DNA from: Sphingomonas sp. RIT328
GTDB taxonomy: Bacteria > Pseudomonadota > Alphaproteobacteria > Sphingomonadales > Sphingomonadaceae
DNA length: 64,000 bases
Assembly (NCBI RefSeq): GCF_000632225.1
Contig: NZ_JFYV01000007.1
Coordinates: 1-64,000, forward strand
Direction: 5' to 3'
Part shown: positions 33,636 to 43,107 of the stretch, one piece after another
Numbering within the stretch: position 1 is the first letter of the stretch
How the letters are laid out: each line of letters opens with the position of its first letter
The notes under the pieces: generated by a model
Database searches by the model: none
Seen by the model: the letters and a program-made list of their open reading frames with translations, nothing else
Told to the model about the DNA's origin: nothing
Program-made: the position numbers and the translations under genes

Positions 33636-36053
33636 ATGAAGCGCACTGCGGTTCTGCTCGCGTCGGCGGCTGCCCTGGTCGGATCGCCGGCCTTTGCCCA
33701 GGCGGGCCAGATCGTTCCGACCGAAACGCCCGGCGCGACCCGGCCCGATCAGCCGGCCGAGGCGGATCAGGGCGTCGGCGCCAATGCGCAGGCGCAGGCC
33801 GCGGCGCAGGACAGCGGTCAGCTTGAGGACATCGTCGTCACGGCGCAGAAGCGCGAACAGCGGCTGCGCGACGTGCCGGTCGCCGTCACCGCGCTCACCG
33901 CCGACACGCTGATCGCCCGCGGCATCAACGACGTCGCCGCCGTCACCCGCGCGGTCCCGAGTCTCACCGTCACGCAGACGGATGTCGCGACATCGAACAG
34001 CATCAACATCCGCGGCATCGGCACCAATGCGTTCAGCATCGGCGTCGAACCGGCGGTGGCGGTGGTGCTCGACGATGTCGCGCTGCTGCAACAGGCGCAG
34101 GCCTTCTCCGGCCTGTCCGACATCGCCCGGATCGAGGTGCTGCGCGGGCCGCAGGGCACGTTGTTCGGCAAGGGCGCGTCGGCGGGCGTGGTCAACATCG
34201 CGTCGCAGGCGCCGTCGTCGAAACTCGAGGCGGGCGTCGCGACGCAACTCACGACCGACCAGGAATTCCGGCTCGACGGATCGATCTCCGGTCCGGTGAC
34301 CGACTGGCTCGGCGTGCGCGCCAATTTCTTCGTCGTCGACCGCGACGGCTATATCAACAATCGCGCCGGCGGCGACCGGCTCGGCGGCGAGAAGAGCAAT
34401 GGCGTGCGCATCCGCGTCGACATCGATCCGACCTCGCGGCTCAACATCGCGCTGATCGCCAGCACCTCGCGCAACGTGACCGAGCCGGTCCGCACCTTCC
34501 GCTATATCCAGTCCGCCAATACGCGCATCTTCGCGGTGCAGCCCTATTTCGCCGGCAATCTGCTCGCGCCCGGACTGGTCGGGATCGTGCCGGGGACCGG
34601 CAATTACGACACGCGGGTCAACGTCCGGCCGAAGAGCGACAGCGAGCAGTCGCTCTACATCGGCCGCGCGACGCTCGACCTCGGTTTCGCCAATCTGATC
34701 GCGGTGACGGGGTATCAGACCTGGGATCTGGCGACGCGCGAGGACACCGATCTGACCGACCTCGCCTCGATCGCCGGCAATGCCGGCGGCGTCAGCCAGA
34801 TCTCGGAGTATAACGCGCGGCAATTCTCGCAGGAGCTGCGCCTCGTCTCGAGCGGCGGCGGGCCGTTCAGCTATGTCGGCGGCCTCTATTACGCCAACGG
34901 CCAGACCGATCGCAGCTTCCAGCGCTTCGCTTTCGGGCCGGGCGCGCAGCAATGGACGGGCCGGGCCGGGACCGAGAGCTATGCCGCCTTCGGCCAGGCG
35001 ACGCTCAACATCACCGGCACCACCCATGTCGACGGCGGCATCCGCTTCAACCGCGAAACCATCAACGTCCGCTTCACCGATCTGCGGTCGAGCGCGACCG
35101 CGGCGACCTGCGGCACCGGCTGCGCCGGCGACAGCAGCGACGACCAGATCACCTACAAGGCGGCGCTGCGCCAGGACCTCAACCGGTCGACGATGGTCTA
35201 TGCCTCCTATGCCACGGGCTACAAGGGGCAGGGCTATGACGTGTCGAGCGGCTTCACGCCGACCCGCGCGTCGACGCCGATCCGCCCCGAACATTCCAAG
35301 GCCTATGAGGTCGGGCTGAAGGGCCAGTTCTTCGACAATCACGTCCAGCTCAACCTCGCCGGTTTCTGGACCGACTATAAGGATTTCCAGACGCAGACCG
35401 CGGCCAATGTCGGCGGCGTGCTGACCTTCCTGCTCGCCAACGCGCCGCGCCTGCGCAGCCGCGGCATCGAGGGCGACGTGTCGATCCGCCCGTTCCGCGC
35501 GCTGCGCCTCGACGGCGGAGCCTCCTACACCGACGCGCGCATCCAGGAATTCTCGACCGCCACCTGCTATCCGGGCGAACCGTTCGTCGTCGGCACGGTG
35601 GCGACCACGCCGGGCGTCTGCGTCAGCGCGACGACCTCGACCGGCGTGCAGAACCTCGCCGGTGCGCGGCTCGCCAATGCGCCGAAGTTCAAATACACCG
35701 TCTCGGGGACGTATGACGTCACCCTGCCCAGCCTGCCGTTCGATGGCTTCGTCCAGGCCGACTGGTCGTATCAGAGCTCCGTCAATTTCGACATCGGCGG
35801 CAATCCGCTGACCTTCCAGCGTGGTTACGGCGTGCTCAACGGCAGTATCGGGCTGAAGGCCGATGACGGGCGCGGCTATCAGATCAGTCTCTTCGCCAAC
35901 AATCTTCTCGACAAACATTATGCGACGCAGATCACCGCCGCATCGGGAAGCAACACCGACGCCGGCGTCACCAACACCGGGCTGGCGACGGCACAATTCC
36001 TCAGCCGCGACTCGCGCCGTTACTTCGGCATCCGGGCGCGGGTGCGGTATTGA
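33636..36053 (+). CDS. TonB-dependent receptor, first gene of aromatic cluster
   Basis: 805 aa. The signal peptide ends SPAFAQ near residue 22. A Gln/Ala-rich linker follows, then the plug (DIVVTAQKREQRLRDVPVAV, VTRAVPSLTV, IEVLRGPQGTLFGKGASAG) and the barrel with C-terminal FGIRARVRY. The pattern is that of the large sphingomonad receptor family used for aromatic and plant-derived substrates. ATG 33636 follows GGGAGGA. Downstream catabolic genes start 41 bp later, so import and degradation appear to be cotranscribed. Confidence 0.93.
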   Translation: MKRTAVLLASAAALVGSPAFAQAGQIVPTETPGATRPDQPAEADQGVGANAQAQAAAQDSGQLEDIVVTAQKREQRLRDVPVAVTALTADTLIARGINDVAAVTRAVPSLTVTQTDVATSNSINIRGIGTNAFSIGVEPAVAVVLDDVALLQQAQAFSGLSDIARIEVLRGPQGTLFGKGASAGVVNIASQAPSSKLEAGVATQLTTDQEFRLDGSISGPVTDWLGVRANFFVVDRDGYINNRAGGDRLGGEKSNGVRIRVDIDPTSRLNIALIASTSRNVTEPVRTFRYIQSANTRIFAVQPYFAGNLLAPGLVGIVPGTGNYDTRVNVRPKSDSEQSLYIGRATLDLGFANLIAVTGYQTWDLATREDTDLTDLASIAGNAGGVSQISEYNARQFSQELRLVSSGGGPFSYVGGLYYANGQTDRSFQRFAFGPGAQQWTGRAGTESYAAFGQATLNITGTTHVDGGIRFNRETINVRFTDLRSSATAATCGTGCAGDSSDDQITYKAALRQDLNRSTMVYASYATGYKGQGYDVSSGFTPTRASTPIRPEHSKAYEVGLKGQFFDNHVQLNLAGFWTDYKDFQTQTAANVGGVLTFLLANAPRLRSRGIEGDVSIRPFRALRLDGGASYTDARIQEFSTATCYPGEPFVVGTVATTPGVCVSATTSTGVQNLAGARLANAPKFKYTVSGTYDVTLPSLPFDGFVQADWSYQSSVNFDIGGNPLTFQRGYGVLNGSIGLKADDGRGYQISLFANNLLDKHYATQITAASGSNTDAGVTNTGLATAQFLSRDSRRYFGIRARVRY

Positions 36054-36094
36054 TCGGTGGTTCGCCGGGTGAAATCTCAGGGGGAGGCGAAACG

Positions 36095-37210
36095 ATGGAT
36101 GCGATGAAGATCCTCGTGATCGGCGGCGGGATCGGCGGACTGACCGCGGCGATCGCCTTGCGCCGGCGCGGCGACACGGTCGAGGTGGTCGAGCGCGATC
36201 CGGGCTGGTCGGTCTATGGCGTCGGCATCATCCAGCAGGCCAATGTCGTCCGCGCGATGGCGCAGCTCGACCTGCTCGACGATTATCTGTCGGCGGGCGT
36301 CGGCTTCGACGCGGTCGAGGTGTTCGTGCCGAGCGGGCAGAAGGTCGCGCGCATCCCGTCGCCGCGGCTGGTCGAGGACCGGCCGGCGAACGTCGGGATC
36401 GGCCGACCGGCGCTGCACCGCGTGCTGGGCGACCGCGCGCTGGCGAGCGGCGCGACCGTGCGGCTGGGGATCATGCCGACCGATCTCGCCGATGACGGCG
36501 ACGGCGTGACGGTGACCTTCTCCGACGGCAGCCGCGGCCGCTACGATCTCGTCATCGGCGCGGACGGCGCCTATTCGCAGACGCGGGGCAGGCTGTTCCC
36601 CGATGCGCCGGTACCCGAATTCACCGGCCAGGCGGTGTGGCGGTACAATCTGCCGCGGCTCGCCGACATGGACGCCTTGCAGGTCTATAACGGGCCGAAC
36701 GGCGTCGGGCTGGTGCCGATCTCCGCCACGCTGATGTACCTGTTCGTGACCACCAGCGAGCCGGGCAATCCCTTCTACCCCACCGAGGGGCTGGCGGCGG
36801 CGATGCGCGCCAAGCTCGCCGCCTCCGCGCCGGCGATCCGCGCGCTCGCCGAGGGGATCACCGACGATGCCGGCGTCGTCTACCGCCCGCTCGAAGCGCT
36901 GCTGGTCGAGGGGCCATGGCACGAGGGGCGGGTCGTGCTGCTCGGCGACGCGGTGCATGCGACCACGCCGCATCTCGGGCAGGGCGCGGGGATGGCGATC
37001 GAGGATGCGATCGTGCTCGCCGACGAACTCGGCCGGTATGACACGCTGGCGGCGGCGCTGACCGCCTATCGCGACCGGCGCTTCGATCGCTGCGCCTATA
37101 TCGTGCGCTCGAGCCTCGCCATCTGCCACGGCCAGATCGGGCGCGCCCCCGCGGTCGACAATGCCGCCGCGACCAAGGCCATGTTCGACATGGTCGCCGC
37201 CCCGATCTGA
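36095..37210 (+). CDS. FAD-dependent aromatic monooxygenase
   Basis: 371 aa class-A flavoprotein hydroxylase. The Rossmann motif is GGGIGGLTAAIALRRRG at about residue 10. An internal DLVIGADGAYS corresponds to the DG motif, and GDAVHATTPHLGQGAGMAIE is the FAD ribityl motif. The family (salicylate hydroxylase / UbiH-like) ortho-hydroxylates phenolic rings with NAD(P)H and O2, producing the catechol that an extradiol dioxygenase can cleave. ATG 36095 follows GGGGGAGG. It lies between the TonB receptor and a ring-cleavage dioxygenase. Confidence 0.9.
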   Translation: MDAMKILVIGGGIGGLTAAIALRRRGDTVEVVERDPGWSVYGVGIIQQANVVRAMAQLDLLDDYLSAGVGFDAVEVFVPSGQKVARIPSPRLVEDRPANVGIGRPALHRVLGDRALASGATVRLGIMPTDLADDGDGVTVTFSDGSRGRYDLVIGADGAYSQTRGRLFPDAPVPEFTGQAVWRYNLPRLADMDALQVYNGPNGVGLVPISATLMYLFVTTSEPGNPFYPTEGLAAAMRAKLAASAPAIRALAEGITDDAGVVYRPLEALLVEGPWHEGRVVLLGDAVHATTPHLGQGAGMAIEDAIVLADELGRYDTLAAALTAYRDRRFDRCAYIVRSSLAICHGQIGRAPAVDNAAATKAMFDMVAAPI

Positions 37211-37248
37211 CCCCCCCATCGACATGATTGCGCACAGGAGCTGATGTG

Positions 37249-38151
37249 ATGAGCCGAGTGACCGAAATCCGCTACGTTGGCTATGCGGTGGCCGACCTCG
37301 ACGCCGAACGTGCCTTCTATCGCGACGACTGGAAACTGATCGACGCGGGCGAGAAGGACGGGATGGTGCATTTCGCCGCCGAGGGCCATGACGAGAATTA
37401 TGTCGTCCGGTTGCGGGCCGACGACACCAACAGCATCGACGTCATCGCGCTCGCCGCCGACGGCGATGCCGATGTCGAGGCGCTGCACGACCGGGTCGTC
37501 GCCGCCGGCTGCCGGGTGATCTTCGCCCCGCGCGCGCTCGATACGCTCGGCGGCGGCTATGGCTTCCGCTTCTTCTCGCCCGACGGGCTGCCGTTCGAAG
37601 TGTCCGCCGGCGTCGACCGGCGCACGCCGCGCCAGCTCAACCGCTGGGAAGGCATCCCGCAGAAGATCAGCCATATCGTCCTGCATTCGCCGGATCATCG
37701 GGCGATGGTGCGCTTCTTCGTCGAGGTGCTGGGCTTCCGGGTCAGCGACTGGCTCGGCGATTTCATGTGCTTCCTGCGCTGCAACAGCGCGCATCACCGG
37801 CTCGCGCTGCTGCCGGGGCCGGCCTGCCTCAACCACGTCGCCTATGACATGCTGACGGTGGACGACATGATGGCGGGCATCCGCCGGCTGAAGCGTGCCG
37901 GCACCGACATCCTGTGGGGGCCGGGGCGGCATACCGCGGGCAACAACACGTTCAGCTATTTCACCACGCCGAACGGCTTCGCGGTCGAATATAGTTCGGA
38001 GCTGGAGCACGTCGATTTCGACGCGCATGTCGATCAGGTCCATGCCCCCGGACCGACGACGATGGACCAATGGGGGATCGGCGTCGGCGGCCCGCAGACG
38101 ATGCCGCATCCCAAGCCCGATCCGCGCCTGTTCACCGCGGCGGGGGTCTGA
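37249..38151 (+). CDS. VOC-superfamily extradiol ring-cleavage dioxygenase
   Basis: 300 aa, two tandem VOC domains as in type I extradiol dioxygenases (BphC-like). The iron triad is visible in the second half: His142 in ISHIVLH, His196 in LNHVAYD and Glu247 in AVEYSSE. Spacing resembles the His/His/Glu set of known enzymes. It should open a catechol ring next to the hydroxyls using Fe(II) and O2. Active-site residues beyond the metal ligands cannot be checked here. ATG 37249 follows AGGAG; GTG/ATG codons upstream are less likely. The next gene follows by 4 bp. Confidence 0.88.
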   Translation: MSRVTEIRYVGYAVADLDAERAFYRDDWKLIDAGEKDGMVHFAAEGHDENYVVRLRADDTNSIDVIALAADGDADVEALHDRVVAAGCRVIFAPRALDTLGGGYGFRFFSPDGLPFEVSAGVDRRTPRQLNRWEGIPQKISHIVLHSPDHRAMVRFFVEVLGFRVSDWLGDFMCFLRCNSAHHRLALLPGPACLNHVAYDMLTVDDMMAGIRRLKRAGTDILWGPGRHTAGNNTFSYFTTPNGFAVEYSSELEHVDFDAHVDQVHAPGPTTMDQWGIGVGGPQTMPHPKPDPRLFTAAGV

Positions 38152-38155
38152 TCCG

Positions 38156-39313
38156 ATGGCGTTGTTCGAATATTTCCCGAACTACATCTGGAATCTGTCG
38201 GTCGCGATCGCGCTGGAGAGCGGCGGGCGGATCGGTGAGATCGTCGATATGTGCCAGCCGATCCGCGATGCGGCGGCGGGCGGCGGCGATGCCGGCACGC
38301 CGCAGTTCATGGCGCGCTGGGTCGAGATGGGCGACCGGCTGATCGGCCTCGCCGACGAGGATGTCGCGGCGGGCCACGGCTATTCCGCCGCCGCCAAGCT
38401 CGACCGCGCCGCCTTGTACCTGCTCGTCGCGGAGCGGATGCAGGCGCATGGCTCGGCGGGGCGCGAGGCGACCTATGCGCGTGCGCTCCGTGCCTTCGGC
38501 GATGCGACGCGGCTCGGTGGCCTCAGCCGCGAACGGGTCGAGATTCCGCTGGAGCAGGGCCATATGCCCGCGCTCTTCACCCGCGCACCGGGGGCGGGGC
38601 GGAAACCGGTCGTCGTCTATTGCAACGGGCTCGACAGCTGCAAGGAGCTGCTGTTCTGGTCGGGCCTGCCCGAGGCGCTGGCGCGGCGCGGCATCTCGAC
38701 CCTGTGCGTCGACCAGCCGGGCACCGGCGAGGCGCTGCGCCTGCAAGGCCTGCCGGTCGATCCGCACAGCGAGCATTGGGCGTCGCGCGCCGTCGACTGG
38801 CTGGAGGCGCAGGACGCGGTCGATCCGGCGCGGATCGGCATGACCGGCATCTCGCTCGGCGGTCATTTCGCGCCGCGCGCGGTCGCCTTCGAACCGCGGT
38901 TCGCGAGCGGTGCGGTCTGGGGCGCCAACCACAATTGGGCCGAGGTGCAGCAGAAAAGGCTGCGGCGCGAGGGCGAGAACCCCGTCCCGCATTATTGGGC
39001 GCACGTCATGTGGACCTTCGGCGCGGCCGACATGGACGATTTCCTCGCCAAGGCCGAGGCGATGACGCTGGACGGCGTGCTCGACCGCATCCGCGTGCCC
39101 TTCCTCGTCACCCATGGCGAGAAGGATCGCCAGATCGCGCTCGACTACGCGCATCAGACGCGCGCCGGGCTGGTCAACAGTCCCAGGGTCGGCTTCAAGA
39201 TCTTTACCGCCCGCGAAGGCGGCGTCGAACATGTCGGCGCGGACAATATGAGCTACGGGCGGGACTATATCGCCGACTGGTTCACCGACACGCTCGGCGG
39301 CCGCGCCGGATGA
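38156..39313 (+). CDS. Alpha/beta hydrolase, likely C-C bond (ring-fission product) hydrolase
   Basis: 385 aa. An N-terminal helical cap of about 130 residues precedes the hydrolase core. The nucleophile is Ser233 in GISLGGHFAP, with acid in THGEKDRQIA and His in GGVEHVGAD. The length and cap resemble the FrsA/2,6-dihydroxypseudooxynicotine-hydrolase group, some of which cut carbon-carbon bonds. Directly following an extradiol dioxygenase, it is the best candidate to hydrolyse the ring-fission product; ester hydrolysis is the alternative. The stop overlaps the next ATG. Confidence 0.82.
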   Translation: MALFEYFPNYIWNLSVAIALESGGRIGEIVDMCQPIRDAAAGGGDAGTPQFMARWVEMGDRLIGLADEDVAAGHGYSAAAKLDRAALYLLVAERMQAHGSAGREATYARALRAFGDATRLGGLSRERVEIPLEQGHMPALFTRAPGAGRKPVVVYCNGLDSCKELLFWSGLPEALARRGISTLCVDQPGTGEALRLQGLPVDPHSEHWASRAVDWLEAQDAVDPARIGMTGISLGGHFAPRAVAFEPRFASGAVWGANHNWAEVQQKRLRREGENPVPHYWAHVMWTFGAADMDDFLAKAEAMTLDGVLDRIRVPFLVTHGEKDRQIALDYAHQTRAGLVNSPRVGFKIFTAREGGVEHVGADNMSYGRDYIADWFTDTLGGRAG

Positions 39314-39807
39314 ATGCCGTCGCCGCCCCGCGCCCGGTCTTTCCCGATGCCGGCTATCTGTACCGCGAGACCGCGATCAGCGTCGCGATCAATGCGGTGT
39401 TGAGCCTCATCTTCTTCCTGCTGGTCTTCGGCACCCCGGCCAGCGTGCGCGTCGCGGGGGCGGGCGGCTATGGCATGGATTTCGTGCCGCAGAGCCTGAT
39501 GATCGCGCTGATGGCGTCGCTCGTGCCCGGCGCGATCGCGGCGGCGAAGCTGCGCCGCGCCGGGCTGGCGGCGGCGGAAGCGCGCGCGGCGTTGCTGCGT
39601 CGATCGCTGGCGACCGCGCTGCTGGGCGCAGGCGTGGGGGCGGCGATCGGCTGGCTGCTCGCCCTCCTCCTGCCCGTCGCGGCGATCCCGCTTGTGCCGG
39701 CGCTGTTCGCCAGGATCCTCTACGGCGCGCTGCTCGCCGCGATCGTCACTCCCATCGGCCTGCGCCGGGCGCTGCGCCGGCCGTACCGCACCAAGGAACC
39801 GCGATGA
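39310..39807 (+). CDS. Small membrane protein of unknown function
   Basis: 165 aa with about four hydrophobic segments (about 22-45, 60-78, 97-120 and 122-150). No family was recognised. It overlaps the C-C hydrolase upstream (ATGA) and the cyclase downstream (ATGA), so it is firmly inside the aromatic operon. A role in transport or membrane association is conceivable but unsupported. Confidence 0.75.
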   Translation: MNAVAAPRPVFPDAGYLYRETAISVAINAVLSLIFFLLVFGTPASVRVAGAGGYGMDFVPQSLMIALMASLVPGAIAAAKLRRAGLAAAEARAALLRRSLATALLGAGVGAAIGWLLALLLPVAAIPLVPALFARILYGALLAAIVTPIGLRRALRRPYRTKEPR

Positions 39808-40589
39808 CCCGCCGCCTCATCGATCTGTCGATCACGCTCGATCCCGACGTCATCACCGATCCGCCGTTCATGCGGCCGTCGATCACCTATCAGACCCATG
39901 CCGAGACGGTCGCCGAGGTGCAGGGCTTCTTTCCCGGCCTGACGGCGGAGCAGATCCCCGGCGGCCTCGGCTTCGCCGCGTCGGAGACGCTGACGCTGAC
40001 CACGCACAACGGCACGCATCTCGACGCGCCGTGGCATTATCACCCGACGATGGACGGCGGCGCGCGCGCGATCACCATCGACGAGGTGCCGCTCGACTGG
40101 TGCCTGCGCCCCGGCGTCAGGCTCGACTTCCGCCATCTGCCCGACGGACATGTCGTCACCGCGGCGGAGATGGCGGCGGAATTCGCGCGGATCGGCTATG
40201 ACCTGCAGCCGTTCGACATCGTCCTGGTCAACACCGCCGCCGGCGCGGCGCTCGGCGGGCCGGACTTCCTCGGCAAGGGCTGCGGCATCGGCTATGAGGC
40301 GACGATGTGGCTGACCAGCCGCGGCGTCCGCGTCACCGGCACCGATGCGTGGAGCTGGGACGCGCCCTTCGCGCTGACCGCCCGCAAGGTCGCCGAGACG
40401 GGCGACACCTCGCTGATCTGGGAGGGGCACAAGGCCGGCCGCGACATCGGCTATTGCCATATGGAGAAGCTCACCAACCTCGACCAGCTGCCCGACTTCG
40501 GCTTCACCGTGTCCTGCTTCCCGGCCAAGGTGAAGCGCGGTTCGGCGGGCTGGACGCGCGCGGTCGCGATTTTCGAGGAGGCGGCATGA
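39804..40589 (+). CDS. Cyclase family protein (kynurenine-formamidase-like)
   Basis: 261 aa, metal-dependent cyclase/formamidase family. The signature HNGTHLDAPWH (His68 to His78, including His72 and Asp74) holds the metal ligands, and later TDAWSWD and EGHKAGRDIGYCHMEKL fit the family. Such enzymes hydrolyse amide or lactone bonds or close rings. In aromatic clusters they are found beside ring-cleavage enzymes. The precise step is not clear here. It overlaps the membrane protein and the FAA hydrolase by 4 bp on each side. Confidence 0.88.
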   Translation: MTRRLIDLSITLDPDVITDPPFMRPSITYQTHAETVAEVQGFFPGLTAEQIPGGLGFAASETLTLTTHNGTHLDAPWHYHPTMDGGARAITIDEVPLDWCLRPGVRLDFRHLPDGHVVTAAEMAAEFARIGYDLQPFDIVLVNTAAGAALGGPDFLGKGCGIGYEATMWLTSRGVRVTGTDAWSWDAPFALTARKVAETGDTSLIWEGHKAGRDIGYCHMEKLTNLDQLPDFGFTVSCFPAKVKRGSAGWTRAVAIFEEAA

Positions 40590-41566
40590 AGCTCGCGACG
40601 CTCGCCGACGGCAGCCGCGACGGGACGTTGCTCGTCGTCTCCGCGGATGGCCGGCGCCAGTCGCGCGCCGGTGCGATCGCGCCGACCTTGCAGGCGGCGG
40701 TCGACGATTGGGCGACCGTCGCACCGTCGCTGCGGGCCTTGGCGGCGCGGCTCGATGCGGGCGGCGGCGATCCGCTCGATCCCGCTTCGCTGCTCGCGCC
40801 GCTGCCGCGCGCCTGGCAATGGCTCGACGGGTCGGCGTTCACCACGCACGGCACGCTCATGCAGCAGGCGTTCGGCCATGATCCGATCGCTACCGATCGG
40901 CCGCTCATGTACCAGGGGCTGTCGCACCGCTTCCTCGCGGCGCAGCAGGACGTGCCTTTCCCGTCGGAGGCCGACGGCATCGATTTCGAAGGCGAGTTCG
41001 GGATCATCACCGACGACGTGCCGATGGGCTGTTCCGCCGCGGACGCGCTGGCGCATGTCGTGCTGATCGTCCTTATCAACGACTGGTCGCTGCGCGCGAT
41101 CGCCCCGATCGAGATGAAGACCGGTTTCGGCTGGGTGCAGGCCAAACCCGCCTGCAGCATGGCGCCGTTCGCGGTCACGCCCGATGGCCTGGGCGACGCA
41201 TGGCGGCACGGGCGCGTCTGCCTGCCGCTGCGGGTCGAGGTCAACGGATCGTGGTTCGGCGATCCGGACGGCGGCGCGATGGCGGTCGGCTTCCATGATC
41301 TGATCGCGCATGCGGCCCGCACGCGCGACCTGCCGGCGGGGACGATCATCGGTTCGGGGACGGTTTCCAATCCCGATTACGATCGCGTCGGCTCGACCTG
41401 CCTGTCGGAGCGTCGCGTGATCGAGATGCTGGCACGGGGCCATGCACAGACGCCCTTCCTGTCCTTCGGCGATCGCGTCGCGATGACGGCGGGCGGCGCG
41501 GCGACGTTCGGGCGGCTCGATCAGCGGGTGGTGCAGGCGGCCATGCCCGGCACGGCGGCGGTATGA
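40586..41566 (+). CDS. Fumarylacetoacetate hydrolase family protein
   Basis: 326 aa, FAH-fold enzyme. The metal-binding Glu/Asp set is visible in IDFEGEFGIITDD, and later blocks LINDWSLRAI, GFGWVQAKPAC and IIGSGTVSNPDYD fit the family. It acts on 2-oxo/2,4-dioxo acids produced by meta-cleavage, by hydrolysis, decarboxylation or hydration, and is a likely late step of this pathway. ATG 40586 overlaps the cyclase stop. It is the last gene of the tightly overlapping block; a 61-bp gap follows. Confidence 0.9.
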   Translation: MKLATLADGSRDGTLLVVSADGRRQSRAGAIAPTLQAAVDDWATVAPSLRALAARLDAGGGDPLDPASLLAPLPRAWQWLDGSAFTTHGTLMQQAFGHDPIATDRPLMYQGLSHRFLAAQQDVPFPSEADGIDFEGEFGIITDDVPMGCSAADALAHVVLIVLINDWSLRAIAPIEMKTGFGWVQAKPACSMAPFAVTPDGLGDAWRHGRVCLPLRVEVNGSWFGDPDGGAMAVGFHDLIAHAARTRDLPAGTIIGSGTVSNPDYDRVGSTCLSERRVIEMLARGHAQTPFLSFGDRVAMTAGGAATFGRLDQRVVQAAMPGTAAV

Positions 41567-41627
41567 CGGCTCGGGCGGGCGGCTGCGCGAGCGGTGAACC
41601 ATCAGGATATGCGGAAGGACTGGCATC

Positions 41628-43022
41628 ATGCGCGCACGCTCACTGTCGATGATCCTCATGCCGGCGATGGCCGCTGCGGCATCCGCCAGCGAGCCGGCGC
41701 CGGTGGTGCGGACAAACGCGGGCCCGGTGCGCGGCCTCGTCGCGGATGGCGTGCGGCAGTGGCTGGGCATCCCCTTCGCCGCGCCCCCGACCGGCCCCGA
41801 CCGCTGGCGCGCGCCGCAGCCGGTGGCGCGCTGGTCGGCGGTGCGCGAGGCGCGGGCATACGGCCACGATTGCGCGCAACAGCCGTTCCCCAGCGACGCG
41901 GCGCCGCTCGGCACGGTGCCGTCGGAGGATTGTCTCGTGCTCAACGTCTGGGCGCCGCGCAGCCCGCGCGCGCGACTGCCGGTGATCGTCTGGTTCTATG
42001 GCGGCGGCTTCGTCAACGGCGGCTCGTCGCCGGCGACCTATGCGGGCGCACGCCTCGCGCGGCAGGGCGCGGTGGTCGTCAGCTTCAACTATCGCGTCGG
42101 GCGGTTCGGCACCTTCGTCCATCCCGCGCTCGAAGGCCCGGCGGGCGCGCGCGCATCGGGCAATTACGGCTATATGGACCAGCTCGCCGCCTTGCGCTGG
42201 GTCCAGGCCAATGTCGCCGCCTTCGGTGGTGATCCGCGCAACGTGACGATCGTCGGCGAAAGCGCCGGCGGCATGTCGGTGCACACGCTCATCACCTCGC
42301 CGATGAGCGAAGGCCTGTTCGCGCGCGCCGTCGTGATGTCGGGCGGTGACGGCGAGAGCGGCGCGGCCACCCGCGATGCGGCGCAGGCGGCTAGCCTCGC
42401 CTTCGCCGCGGGCCAGGGCATCGCGGCCGACGCCCCCGACGCGGCAACGCGATTGCGCGCGCTCACCACGGATCAGGTCGTCGACGGCCTGACCATGCGC
42501 GCGCTGTTTCCGGGGAGCGGCACGCCGCGTACCTTCGCCTCGCCCTATCCCGACGGCACGATCGCGCTGCCGGTGGCGGCGACCTATCGCCGCGGCACGT
42601 TCTGGCATGTCCCGGTCATGATCGGCGCGACCAGCAACGACATCGGCGGACCGGACGGCATGATGATCCGCGGTGCCCGCACGCTCGCCGGGCTGATCGC
42701 GGATGCCGGGGTGCCGACCTATTATTACCGTTTCTCCTATGTGGCCCAAGCCGCGCCGGGCGGTAGTGGCGGCGGTGCCGGCCACGCCACCGACGTCCCC
42801 TTCTTCTTCGCTACGCAGCGCGTCAAATATGGCGCGGCGACCACCGCGCGGGACGACGCCATGGGCCGCCTCATCAGTCGCTACCTCCTCAATTTCGCCA
42901 CCACCGGCGATCCCAATGGTGACGGCCTGCCGGCGTGGCGGCGCTATGACCGCAACGCCGCGCCGATGATGGACTTCACCGCGAGCGGCACGGCCGTGGC
43001 GGGCAGCGAGGCTGCACGTTAG
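41628..43022 (+). CDS. Type-B carboxylesterase, exported, shortened
   Basis: 464 aa with a signal-like N-terminus (LSMILMPAMAAAASA). The family blocks EDCLVLNVWAP, WFYGGGFVNG and nucleophile Ser212 in GESAGGMS are clear. The His region is GAGHATDVPFF. The expected acidic residue block reads GATSNDIGG, so an Asp replaces the usual Glu. The segment between it and the YYYRFSY strand is much shorter than normal, which makes the protein shorter than the usual 500-550 aa. Activity on plant esters is plausible. ATG 41628 follows AAGGA. Confidence 0.88.
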   Translation: MRARSLSMILMPAMAAAASASEPAPVVRTNAGPVRGLVADGVRQWLGIPFAAPPTGPDRWRAPQPVARWSAVREARAYGHDCAQQPFPSDAAPLGTVPSEDCLVLNVWAPRSPRARLPVIVWFYGGGFVNGGSSPATYAGARLARQGAVVVSFNYRVGRFGTFVHPALEGPAGARASGNYGYMDQLAALRWVQANVAAFGGDPRNVTIVGESAGGMSVHTLITSPMSEGLFARAVVMSGGDGESGAATRDAAQAASLAFAAGQGIAADAPDAATRLRALTTDQVVDGLTMRALFPGSGTPRTFASPYPDGTIALPVAATYRRGTFWHVPVMIGATSNDIGGPDGMMIRGARTLAGLIADAGVPTYYYRFSYVAQAAPGGSGGGAGHATDVPFFFATQRVKYGAATTARDDAMGRLISRYLLNFATTGDPNGDGLPAWRRYDRNAAPMMDFTASGTAVAGSEAAR

Positions 43023-43107
43023 TCATGCGGACGGCCCGGACGCACAATGCCCCGCACCGGCCGGCGCGCCAGCGCCGTCCACGATGCGGTCGAACGAGGA
43101 GAGGCAG

